In this document: positions 1 to 5,344 of the stretch, piece by piece
Numbering within the stretch: the stretch's first letter is position 1
Layout: every line of letters starts with the position of its first letter
DNA from: Candidatus Puniceispirillum sp.
GTDB lineage: Bacteria; Pseudomonadota; Alphaproteobacteria; Puniceispirillales; Puniceispirillaceae
DNA: 5,344 bases
NCBI GenBank assembly: GCA_018668795.1
Contig: JABJBD010000180.1
Span: 1 to 5,344 of the forward strand
Direction: 5' to 3'
Position numbers and translations under genes: made by a program
Notes under the pieces: model-generated
Databases searched by the model: none
Seen by the model: the letters and a program-made list of their open reading frames with translations, nothing else
Told to the model about the DNA's origin: nothing

Positions 1-24
1 AGCAAAACTTAATATTCTGCATTC

Positions 25-42
25 ATTGTCAATGGTGACAAT
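25..42. repeat. Perfect inverted repeat in the porin leader
   Basis: The two 7-base arms ATTGTCA (25-31) and TGACAAT (36-42) are exact reverse complements around a 4-base spacer (ATGG). The repeat ends 8 bases before the porin Shine-Dalgarno. Its 18-bp size suits a dimeric repressor or activator site. It could equally form a small stem-loop in the 5' untranslated RNA, like the 5' stem-loop that stabilises ompA mRNA in enterobacteria. A weak -10-like TAATAT at 10-15 would place the RNA start just before the repeat, but any -35 lies outside the window. The repeat is seen directly; its function is inference. Confidence 0.4.
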
Positions 43-50
43 TTTCTCTA

Positions 51-56
51 AGGGAG
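51..56 (+). promoter_or_regulatory. Strong Shine-Dalgarno of the porin gene
   Basis: AGGGAG lies 7 bases before the ATG at 64. It is the purine-richest stretch of the leader and fixes the porin start at 64. It is stronger than the AGGA sites of leuS and lptE, in line with a highly translated outer-membrane protein. Confidence 0.75.
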
Positions 57-63
57 ATTTAAC

Positions 64-1137
64 ATGCGTAAGGTTCTTCTTGCGACTACCGCTTTGGTAG
101 CACTTGGTGGCGTTTCAGCTGCTTCTGCTGCCGTATCTCTGTCAGCATCTGCTTCATGGTTATATGACTCATGGTCAGACGATACAGCAACTGGTTCAGC
201 TGCTGCAACTAACACAAACAACACACAAGCTGTAATGGACTCAGATTTCACAATCTCAGGTTCAACAACAGCTGACTCAGGTATGTCATTCGGTGGTTCA
301 ATCCACGTTGATGACGGCGCAGATGATGACGCCCGCATGCACATTTCTGATGATTGGGGCCAGATCTCATTTGGTGAGCACAATGACGCGGCTAAAGCCA
401 CTTCAGTTGGAACATCAGCTTTTGATGCTGCAATCTCAGGTGGATCATCAATCCCAGGTAACGCAGCCGCTTCTGCAACCCCTATGATGGCCGTAGGCAT
501 GGCAACCAGCACAGTTGTTGGTGGCGAAGCTAAGGGTCAGATCATGTACACTTCACCAACAGTGAATGGTATCACTCTGCGCGTTTCACAGGCAGACGCT
601 GGTTCGGCTTCAAAAGCTGACACAACAGCAATGGGTATTGTTTACACAACCGCTGCAAGCGGTGCTGATATCACTGTGAGCTATGCCACTACTGCTACTG
701 ACGCAGCTGGTGACTTATCAACAGCTGTTGAAAGCTCAGCTTCAGGCTATGGTGTAAAGGTTGTTTATGGTGACTTCACTGTTCGTGCATCAACATCAAA
801 CGCAGAGCGTAAGACACAGGCTGGCGCAGTCCAGAGTGACACAGACACAAGTGAATATGGCATTACTTATGCAATGTCAGACACATTGACTGTTGAAGCT
901 GTAACTATGGACTCTGAGCTTGGCACAAACGGTGTGACTTCAGGTACAGACGGCGAAGCTGCTGCTGAAGGTGCAGGAGACACATATTCAGCAACACAGT
1001 TTGGTGTGAAGTACGTTCCTGCTACTGGCATGTACATCTCACTGTCAAACCGTTCATATGAGTACAAAAACGCATCAGCATCTACCAAAATGAATGACGG
1101 TGCAAACACACGTTTGAAAGTTGGCGTAACATTCTAA
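64..1137 (+). CDS. Outer-membrane porin, beta-barrel (alphaproteobacterial type)
   Basis: This 357-residue protein is very probably a general diffusion porin forming a water-filled beta-barrel for small solutes in the outer membrane. Residues 1-22 or 1-23 form a Sec signal peptide: Arg2-Lys3, a hydrophobic stretch, then Ala-Ser-Ala at 20-22. The mature chain opens with a strand-like segment (VSLSASASWLYDSW, 24-37). A WGQISFGEH segment (98-106) resembles the Trp-Gly-x-Leu-x-Phe-Gly type motif of Gram-negative porins (Porin_4-like). The protein ends in Phe (KVGVTF), the usual signal for barrel insertion by BamA. There is no cysteine, only three Trp (32, 37, 98), and the chain is rich in Ala, Ser, Thr, Gly and Asp, so it should be acidic. 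Serine is TCA in 33 of 47 codons, unlike leuS. It has its own Shine-Dalgarno and terminator, so it is probably monocistronic. The porin class is fairly secure; substrate specificity cannot be read from the sequence. Confidence 0.85.
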   Translation: MRKVLLATTALVALGGVSAASAAVSLSASASWLYDSWSDDTATGSAAATNTNNTQAVMDSDFTISGSTTADSGMSFGGSIHVDDGADDDARMHISDDWGQISFGEHNDAAKATSVGTSAFDAAISGGSSIPGNAAASATPMMAVGMATSTVVGGEAKGQIMYTSPTVNGITLRVSQADAGSASKADTTAMGIVYTTAASGADITVSYATTATDAAGDLSTAVESSASGYGVKVVYGDFTVRASTSNAERKTQAGAVQSDTDTSEYGITYAMSDTLTVEAVTMDSELGTNGVTSGTDGEAAAEGAGDTYSATQFGVKYVPATGMYISLSNRSYEYKNASASTKMNDGANTRLKVGVTF

Positions 1138-1161
1138 TTTGAATGTTATCATGTCGAATGG

Positions 1162-1190
1162 AAAGGGAGGGGCTTGCCCCTCCCTTTTTT
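1162..1190 (+). terminator. Rho-independent terminator after the porin gene
   Basis: An 11-bp perfect stem (AAAGGGAGGGG at 1162-1172 with CCCCTCCCTTT at 1177-1187) closes a CTTG loop. The T-run spans 1185-1190 and continues as CTTT. It begins 24 bases after the porin stop codon. The stem is GC-rich and uninterrupted, so termination should be efficient. Read on the other strand the stem is followed by only three T, so it looks one-directional. It separates the porin from the downstream lipoprotein-leuS unit. Confidence 0.93.
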
Positions 1191-1253
1191 CTTTACAAAT
1201 GAACGATCTATTTGCATTCTCTTGGCATATTCACCAATCAATGGATCGCCGAT

Positions 1254-1760
1254 ATGAAAACCACCCAGTCTCTTGCCACCGTTATGGTTACTCTTGCGTT
1301 TATTTTGGCAGGCTGTTCGGGGGCGGATATTCAGCCTGTAGCCGAAGAAGAAGGTGAAGTGTCTTTTCTGACTGGCAAAACCGGCGGCATGAAAATTCTT
1401 GATTTTGGCGCTGATAACAAAAGCGACAGCATGCCGGTGAACGCCTTATTATGGCGGGCATCGCTGGAAATTGCCGCCTTTGTGCCGCTTGACGATGTCG
1501 ATACATTTGGGGGCAGCATCCTGACCGAATGGTATTCGCTTGCCGACCGGCCTGATGAGCGCATCAAGCTGATGATTTTTGTTGTTGGGCGCGAATTACG
1601 TTCGGATGCCATTCAGGTGCGTGTCTTTGCCCAGAAAGCCGAAAATGGCACATGGGGGGCGGCCACGCGCGACGACGCCTTGGCTAAGAATATTGAAGAT
1701 CTTATTTTGACCCGCGCACGCGAAATGCGCGCCACGTCAGTTGCCGAATCAACCGAATAG
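1254..1760 (+). CDS. DUF3576-family lipoprotein
   Basis: This 168-residue predicted lipoprotein has no established function. The N-terminus is a lipoprotein signal peptide (Lys2, hydrophobic residues 7-19) with lipobox Leu-Ala-Gly-Cys at 18-21. Cys21 would be lipidated, and Ser22 at +2 does not signal inner-membrane retention, so the outer membrane is likely. The rest matches my recollection of DUF3576: VNALLWRASLEIAAFVPL at 62-79, DTFGGSILTEWY at 83-94, LRSDAIQVRVFAQ at 115-127 and IEDLILTRAREMR at 147-159. I chose ATG 1254 because it puts the signal peptide at the very N-terminus; an in-frame TTG at 1212 would add 14 polar residues before it. No strong Shine-Dalgarno is visible; GGAT at 1243-1246 is the nearest. 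The gene ends 77 bases before leuS and may share its transcript. The family call rests on remembered motifs, not on a search. Confidence 0.8.
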   Translation: MKTTQSLATVMVTLAFILAGCSGADIQPVAEEEGEVSFLTGKTGGMKILDFGADNKSDSMPVNALLWRASLEIAAFVPLDDVDTFGGSILTEWYSLADRPDERIKLMIFVVGRELRSDAIQVRVFAQKAENGTWGAATRDDALAKNIEDLILTRAREMRATSVAESTE

Positions 1761-1827
1761 ATATTTAATTACCGCCGATAACATCATATGGCACCCCGTG
1801 CTAGGGAATATTTACGCGATAGTTTAC

Positions 1828-1833
1828 AGGAAA
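1828..1833 (+). promoter_or_regulatory. Ribosome-binding site of leuS
   Basis: AGGAAA precedes the ATG at 1838, with its AGGA core 6 bases upstream of the start. It supports the chosen leuS start, which also gives the normal LeuRS N-terminus. No convincing promoter is visible in the 77-base gap 1761-1837. Confidence 0.65.
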
Positions 1834-1837
1834 TTTC

Positions 1838-4450
1838 ATGACGCATTATGATGCTCCTGCCATTGAAAAGAAATGGCAGCGCTGTTGGCAAGATAAAGAA
1901 TGTTTTACCGCCGATCAGCCAGATAGTAGCGCCCCCAACCACAAGCCTAAATATTATGTGCTGGAAATGTTTCCTTATCCGTCAGGTCGGATTCATATGG
2001 GGCATGTCCGCAATTACACGCTTGGCGATGTTGTTGCGCGCTTTCGCCGGGCTCAGGGTTTCAACGTTCTGCATCCGATGGGCTGGGATGCCTTTGGCTT
2101 GCCGGCCGAAAATGCAGCAATGGAACGCGGTATTCATCCAGGCAAATGGACTGTTGAAAATATCGCCGCGATGCGCACCCAGCTACAAAGCATGGGGCTG
2201 TCTTATGATTGGAATCGCGAACTGGCCACCTGCACACCCGATTATTACCAGCATGAACAGCGCATGTTCCTCAAATTCCTCGATGCGGGTCTAGCCTATC
2301 GCAAGGAAAGCTGGGTGAACTGGGATCCGGTGGAAAATACGGTATTGGCCAATGAACAGGTTGTCGATGGGCGCGGCTGGCGTTCCGGCGCCCCCGTCGA
2401 ACGGCGGCTTCTGTCGCAATGGTTTTTACGAATCACCAAATATGCCGATCATCTGCTGGCCGCGATTGACGGGCTTGATCGCTGGCCAGATCGCGTGCGC
2501 TTGATGCAGCATAACTGGATTGGCAAATCCGAAGGCGCGCGTATCAGTTTCCACATTACCGATAATCCGGATCAGACCGATGCTGATACGTATGCTGGCC
2601 GTGCGATTGAGGTGTTCACAACGCGCCCTGATACATTATATGGTGCCTCTTTTATCGCCATTGCCGCCAACCATCCACTTGCCCGCGAGATTGCCACACA
2701 TGATAAGGGCGCGGCTGATTTTGCGGCTGAATGCGCCCAGCTTGGCACCTCGGAAGCGGCTGTCGAAACAGCTGACAAAAAGGGCTATGACACAGGCCTT
2801 TTTGTGGCCCATCCGGTCATTGACGGGGCGACATTGCCTGTGCATATCGCCAATTTTGTGCTGATGGATTACGGCACAGGCGCCATCTTTGGCTGTCCGG
2901 CGCATGACCAGCGCGATCTTGATTTCGCCACGGCCTATGGCTTGCCTGTTTTGCCGGTGATATTACCCGAAGATGCCCCCGATACTGTAGATGCGGGAAG
3001 CTTTACCATCACCGACACTGCCTATACTGGCCCTGGTAAGCTGATTAATTCGGGGGAATGGGACGGGCTTGATGTCGAAGCTGGTAAACAGGCCGCCTTT
3101 ACAACACTTGCATCGGCGGGGACAGGTCAGGCAGAAACCACGTTCCGGCTTCGTGACTGGGGCGTATCGCGGCAACGCTATTGGGGATGCCCGATCCCGA
3201 TCATTCATTGTGATTCCTGTGGCGCGGTACCGGTACCTGACGATCAATTGCCTGTACAATTGCCTGAAGATGTTGATTTCACCCAGCCAGGCAATCCGCT
3301 TGCCAATCATCCAAGCTGGAAACATACAAACTGCCCCACATGCGGCAAAGCGGCAATGCGTGAACAGGATACGTTTGACACTTTCTTTGAAAGTTCGTGG
3401 TATTTCCTGCGTTATTGCGATCCAAAGCATAAAAATGGCTTTAGCGCCGAAGCGGCACAATATTGGATGCCGGTCGATCAATATATCGGCGGTGTTGAAC
3501 ATGCCGTTCTGCATCTGCTTTATTCGCGCTTTTTCACGCGTGCCTTAAGCGAGGTAGGCTATCTTGATCTTGCCGAACCTTTTGCTGGTTTGATGACGCA
3601 AGGCATGGTCTGCCACCAAACGTTTCAGGATAAAGACGGCAAATGGCTGTTTCCTACCGATGTCGAACGCGATGGCGATAACTGGGTCACACGCAGCGAC
3701 AACGCATCGGTCACTGCCGGACGCATCGAAAAGATGAGCAAGTCCAAGCGCAATGTCGTCGATCCCGAACTTATCATTGGCACCTATGGCGCAGATACAG
3801 CGCGCTTGTTCATGCTGTCGGATTCGCCGCCTGAACGTGATATGGAATGGACCGAATCCGGCGTCGAAGGCGCGTCACGCTTTCTCAAGAAAATCTGGCG
3901 CTTGGCGGCTGATGATACCATCGCTCCACCTGACGCCGTCATGCCTGATACTGCCGATTCCGCAGCCCAGGATCTTGTCAAAACAGTCCACAAAACCATC
4001 CTTGCCATCACCAAGGACATTGAAGACTTCCGCTTCAACCGTGCTGTTGCCCAGCTTCATACCTTGTCGAACGCGATCAGCACGCTTGCCCCTGACATTG
4101 CCGGATCTGCCGAAGCGCGGCGTTTTGCGATTGAAAATCTTGCCATGCTTATCGCGCCTTTGACCCCGCATATTGCTGAAGAAATGTGGCACATGCTTGG
4201 CCATGACACGATGCTTGCCAATACGGACTGGCCTACCGCCGATCCGGCAGTGGCCGCTGATGATGAAGTTGAAATCGGCGTGCAGGTGAATGGCAAATTA
4301 CGCGCCACCATCACATTGCCGCGCGATTGTCCAAATGAAGACGCCGAAGCAAAAGCATTGGCATCCGATGCTGTTTCCCGTTATCTTGAAGGCAAGTCCC
4401 CCAAGCGGGTTATCGTTGTCCCCAACAGGATTATAAATGTCGTTGCGTAA
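1838..4450 (+). CDS. leuS: Leucyl-tRNA synthetase (class Ia, bacterial type)
   Basis: This cytoplasmic enzyme joins leucine to tRNA-Leu using ATP and hydrolyses wrongly charged tRNA. At 870 residues it is full length (about 860 in E. coli). The class I signature is FPYPSGRIHMGH at 45-56, with HMGH (53-56) as the HIGH motif. The CP1 editing domain covers roughly 225-425: the threonine-rich TTRPDT is at 261-266, and GTGAIFGCPAHDQRD at 346-360 carries the expected editing aspartate (Asp357). RDWGVSRQRYWG (439-450) returns to the catalytic core. A zinc-ribbon insert has Cys458/461 and Cys499/502. KMSKS is at 632-636, preceded by a leucine-specific insert (about 590-630). The anticodon-binding helical domain spans about 710-800, and the C-terminal tRNA-binding domain ends in VIVVPNRIINVVA. 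All active-site and editing motifs are intact. The stop codon lies inside lptE, so the two genes are coupled. Confidence 0.99.
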   Translation: MTHYDAPAIEKKWQRCWQDKECFTADQPDSSAPNHKPKYYVLEMFPYPSGRIHMGHVRNYTLGDVVARFRRAQGFNVLHPMGWDAFGLPAENAAMERGIHPGKWTVENIAAMRTQLQSMGLSYDWNRELATCTPDYYQHEQRMFLKFLDAGLAYRKESWVNWDPVENTVLANEQVVDGRGWRSGAPVERRLLSQWFLRITKYADHLLAAIDGLDRWPDRVRLMQHNWIGKSEGARISFHITDNPDQTDADTYAGRAIEVFTTRPDTLYGASFIAIAANHPLAREIATHDKGAADFAAECAQLGTSEAAVETADKKGYDTGLFVAHPVIDGATLPVHIANFVLMDYGTGAIFGCPAHDQRDLDFATAYGLPVLPVILPEDAPDTVDAGSFTITDTAYTGPGKLINSGEWDGLDVEAGKQAAFTTLASAGTGQAETTFRLRDWGVSRQRYWGCPIPIIHCDSCGAVPVPDDQLPVQLPEDVDFTQPGNPLANHPSWKHTNCPTCGKAAMREQDTFDTFFESSWYFLRYCDPKHKNGFSAEAAQYWMPVDQYIGGVEHAVLHLLYSRFFTRALSEVGYLDLAEPFAGLMTQGMVCHQTFQDKDGKWLFPTDVERDGDNWVTRSDNASVTAGRIEKMSKSKRNVVDPELIIGTYGADTARLFMLSDSPPERDMEWTESGVEGASRFLKKIWRLAADDTIAPPDAVMPDTADSAAQDLVKTVHKTILAITKDIEDFRFNRAVAQLHTLSNAISTLAPDIAGSAEARRFAIENLAMLIAPLTPHIAEEMWHMLGHDTMLANTDWPTADPAVAADDEVEIGVQVNGKLRATITLPRDCPNEDAEAKALASDAVSRYLEGKSPKRVIVVPNRIINVVA
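4427..4430 (+). promoter_or_regulatory. Ribosome-binding site of lptE inside leuS
   Basis: AGGA lies within the last codons of leuS, 6 bases before ATG 4437. It supports the start that gives LptE a complete lipoprotein signal peptide and a 14-base overlap with leuS, and so points to translational coupling. Confidence 0.6.
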
Positions 4451-4958
4451 CATCATCATCGGCCTGCCCCTTCTGTTTTTGCTTGGTGGTTTTCTAGGTG
4501 GATGCACATCTTTGTCCAAAGACCAGATCGACGCCGCCATGATCGACAGGCTGGCCAGCGTCGAAATTCTCACTGTAGGGGGGCGCGATGGACAGATTTA
4601 CAGCCGTAACCTGCGCCAAACTATGTTCAGCAACTATGCAACGGAATCGGAATATCGCCTTGCCAGTAAAATATCAATCAGCTCAAGCGAGGCTTTTGCC
4701 GTGCGCGGCGTGTCATCTGATTTTAAAAAGATGACCATGACCGTATCCTTTACCCTGACCGACATAAACAGTAATGATGTCTTGCTTCGTAATGCGGTTT
4801 CGGCCAATGCCACTTTGGGTACCGTCTCCTCGACATATGGCATCGAGCAATCCGAATTACAGGCCAAAAAGCGCCTGGCCAAATTGCTGGCTGAACGCGT
4901 GCGCCGCCGCTTGCAATTATATTTTCTCTCCACAGCCCAGCCCATAGATAAAACATGA
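4437..4958 (+). CDS. lptE: LPS-assembly lipoprotein LptE
   Basis: LptE is the outer-membrane lipoprotein that plugs the LptD barrel and helps place lipopolysaccharide on the cell surface. The 173-residue product has a lipoprotein signal peptide (Arg4, hydrophobic 6-20) with lipobox Leu-Gly-Gly-Cys at 20-23; Thr24 at +2 fits outer-membrane sorting. The body resembles the LptE fold: a first strand (VEILTVGGRDGQI, 42-54), a helix around RNLRQTMF, then YRLASKISISSS (73-84), KMTMTVSFTLTD (98-109) and a basic C-terminal helix (QAKKRLAKLLAERVRRRLQLYF, 142-163). The leuS-lptE-holA position is the strongest support, since lptE occupies this place in many proteobacteria. Oddly, the residues after Cys23 (TSLSKDQ) lack the GFxPLY-like stretch I associate with many alphaproteobacterial LptE proteins. 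The gene overlaps leuS by 14 bases and holA by 4. Sequence similarity in this family is low, so the call rests on architecture plus context. Confidence 0.85.
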   Translation: MSLRNIIIGLPLLFLLGGFLGGCTSLSKDQIDAAMIDRLASVEILTVGGRDGQIYSRNLRQTMFSNYATESEYRLASKISISSSEAFAVRGVSSDFKKMTMTVSFTLTDINSNDVLLRNAVSANATLGTVSSTYGIEQSELQAKKRLAKLLAERVRRRLQLYFLSTAQPIDKT

Positions 4959-5344
4959 AGATTCAGACCCGGCAAATTGCAGGTCTTCTCAAACAACCCC
5001 CCGCGCATATGCGCGCCTTTCTGTTTCATGGCAATGACATTGGTTTGATTCATGAACGCGCGCTGGCTCTTGCTGGCCTTTATAGTGAAAATCTTGATGA
5101 TGTTTTTTCGGTCACGCGTCTTGATAGCGGCGCCGTCGAAAATGATGTTGGCGTGATTGCCGATGCTGTGTCCAGCATTGCCGTTTTTGCCAAGACGCGC
5201 GTGGTGATTGTGCGTGGCCGTGGCACTGAACTTGTCGAAGCGTGCAAACTAGCGCTCACCCCACGCAAAGATGGCACCTTGCTTGATGGGGCGGTGCTTA
5301 TAGTCGAAGCCCGCGAAACAACAACACGCCATGCCATTGTCAAA
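4955..5344 (+). CDS. holA: DNA polymerase III delta subunit, N-terminal part (cut by window end)
   Basis: The delta subunit is the part of the clamp loader that opens the beta sliding clamp during DNA replication. The 130 codons seen are about 40% of a usual 330-345-residue HolA, and the frame is open to the last base. The N-terminus matches the family: AFLFHGNDIGLIHERA (21-36) corresponds to the usual Leu-x-Gly-x-Asp-x-Gly-Leu-x-x-Glu segment of the degenerate nucleotide-binding fold. RLD (55-57), IADAVSSIAVFAKTRVVIVRG (68-88, the usual place of the LFGxRRxIxV motif) and VLIVEA (114-119) follow. ATG 4955 overlaps the lptE TGA (ATGA). There is no clear Shine-Dalgarno, so translation probably depends on ribosomes finishing lptE. 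The window contains no evidence of truncation other than its own edge. Confidence 0.93.
   Translation, partial: MKIQTRQIAGLLKQPPAHMRAFLFHGNDIGLIHERALALAGLYSENLDDVFSVTRLDSGAVENDVGVIADAVSSIAVFAKTRVVIVRGRGTELVEACKLALTPRKDGTLLDGAVLIVEARETTTRHAIVK

Noticed and set aside
32..100. Possible 22-codon upstream ORF starting at the ATG in the palindrome spacer and overlapping the porin start
   Set aside because: There is no Shine-Dalgarno before it, it is out of frame with the porin, and no peptide feature suggests a leader. It is probably chance.
48..512. Long open frame on the - strand across the porin N-terminal half (154 codons)
   Set aside because: It is antisense to a clear porin gene, and the porin's repetitive Ala/Ser/Thr codons explain the lack of stops. 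Its product has no recognisable motif and its start has no credible ribosome-binding site.
1192..1220. TTTACA at 1192-1197 as a -35 box for the lipoprotein-leuS unit
   Set aside because: It overlaps the terminator T-tail, and no -10-like hexamer lies at 16-18 bases (CATTCT at 17 is poor).
1212..1253. TTG at 1212 as an alternative start of the DUF3576 gene
   Set aside because: It would put 14 extra residues before the lipoprotein signal peptide and lacks a Shine-Dalgarno; ATG 1254 gives a standard signal peptide.
1139..1357. Open frame of 72 codons spanning the terminator and the start of the lipoprotein gene
   Set aside because: It reads through the terminator stem and then in a second frame of the DUF3576 gene, and its translation looks like random sequence.
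1791..1801. Small hairpin GCAC-CCC-GTGC before leuS
   Set aside because: A 4-bp stem with no T-run is too weak for a terminator or attenuator, and there is no leucine-rich leader peptide or T-box-like structure.
3226..3266. Tandem GGTACC (3226-3237) and repeated CAATTGCCTG (3245-3254 and 3257-3266) in leuS
   Set aside because: They encode the VPVP and QLPVQLPED segment, which is normal in LeuRS, so protein sequence explains the repetition.
2963..3514. Long open frame on the - strand inside leuS (183 codons), and several shorter ones on both strands
   Set aside because: They are shadows of leuS, which is intact and fully conserved across this interval; the translations show no coherent domain.

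Overview
The window looks like ordinary chromosome of a marine-type alphaproteobacterium. The evidence is the block DUF3576 lipoprotein - leuS - lptE - holA, which I recall as a recurring alphaproteobacterial arrangement, the sequence style of LeuRS and of the DUF3576 protein, and a base composition near 50% GC by eye. A SAR116-like (Puniceispirillum) or related lineage would fit, but that placement is inference. All genes are on the + strand.

Layout: (1) 1-63, porin leader with a strong Shine-Dalgarno and a perfect 7-bp inverted repeat. (2) 64-1137, a 357-residue outer-membrane porin with a signal peptide and a C-terminal Phe. It is followed at 1162-1190 by a strong intrinsic terminator, so the porin is probably its own transcription unit. 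(3) 1254-1760, a 168-residue lipoprotein of the DUF3576 family. (4) 1838-4450, complete leucyl-tRNA synthetase (leuS, 870 residues). (5) 4437-4958, LPS-assembly lipoprotein (lptE), overlapping the end of leuS by 14 bases. (6) 4955 to the window end, the first 130 codons of holA (DNA polymerase III delta subunit), overlapping lptE by 4 bases. The non-coding gaps (1138-1253 and 1761-1837) are short; apart from the terminator and the leuS ribosome-binding site I see nothing convincing in them.

How the genes fit together: leuS, lptE and holA form a tightly packed, translationally coupled operon that mixes translation, outer-membrane biogenesis and replication. The DUF3576 gene may be its first member. 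The porin is unrelated to the operon except that, like LptE and probably the DUF3576 protein, its product ends in the outer membrane. Its codon use differs sharply from leuS (TCA for 33 of 47 serines against 2 of 38), as expected for a very highly expressed gene.

I looked for an undescribed system and did not find one. The points most worth a second look are the palindrome in the porin leader, the porin's codon bias, the uncharacterised DUF3576 lipoprotein next to leuS, the intact zinc-ribbon cysteines in LeuRS, and the atypical N-terminus of LptE.
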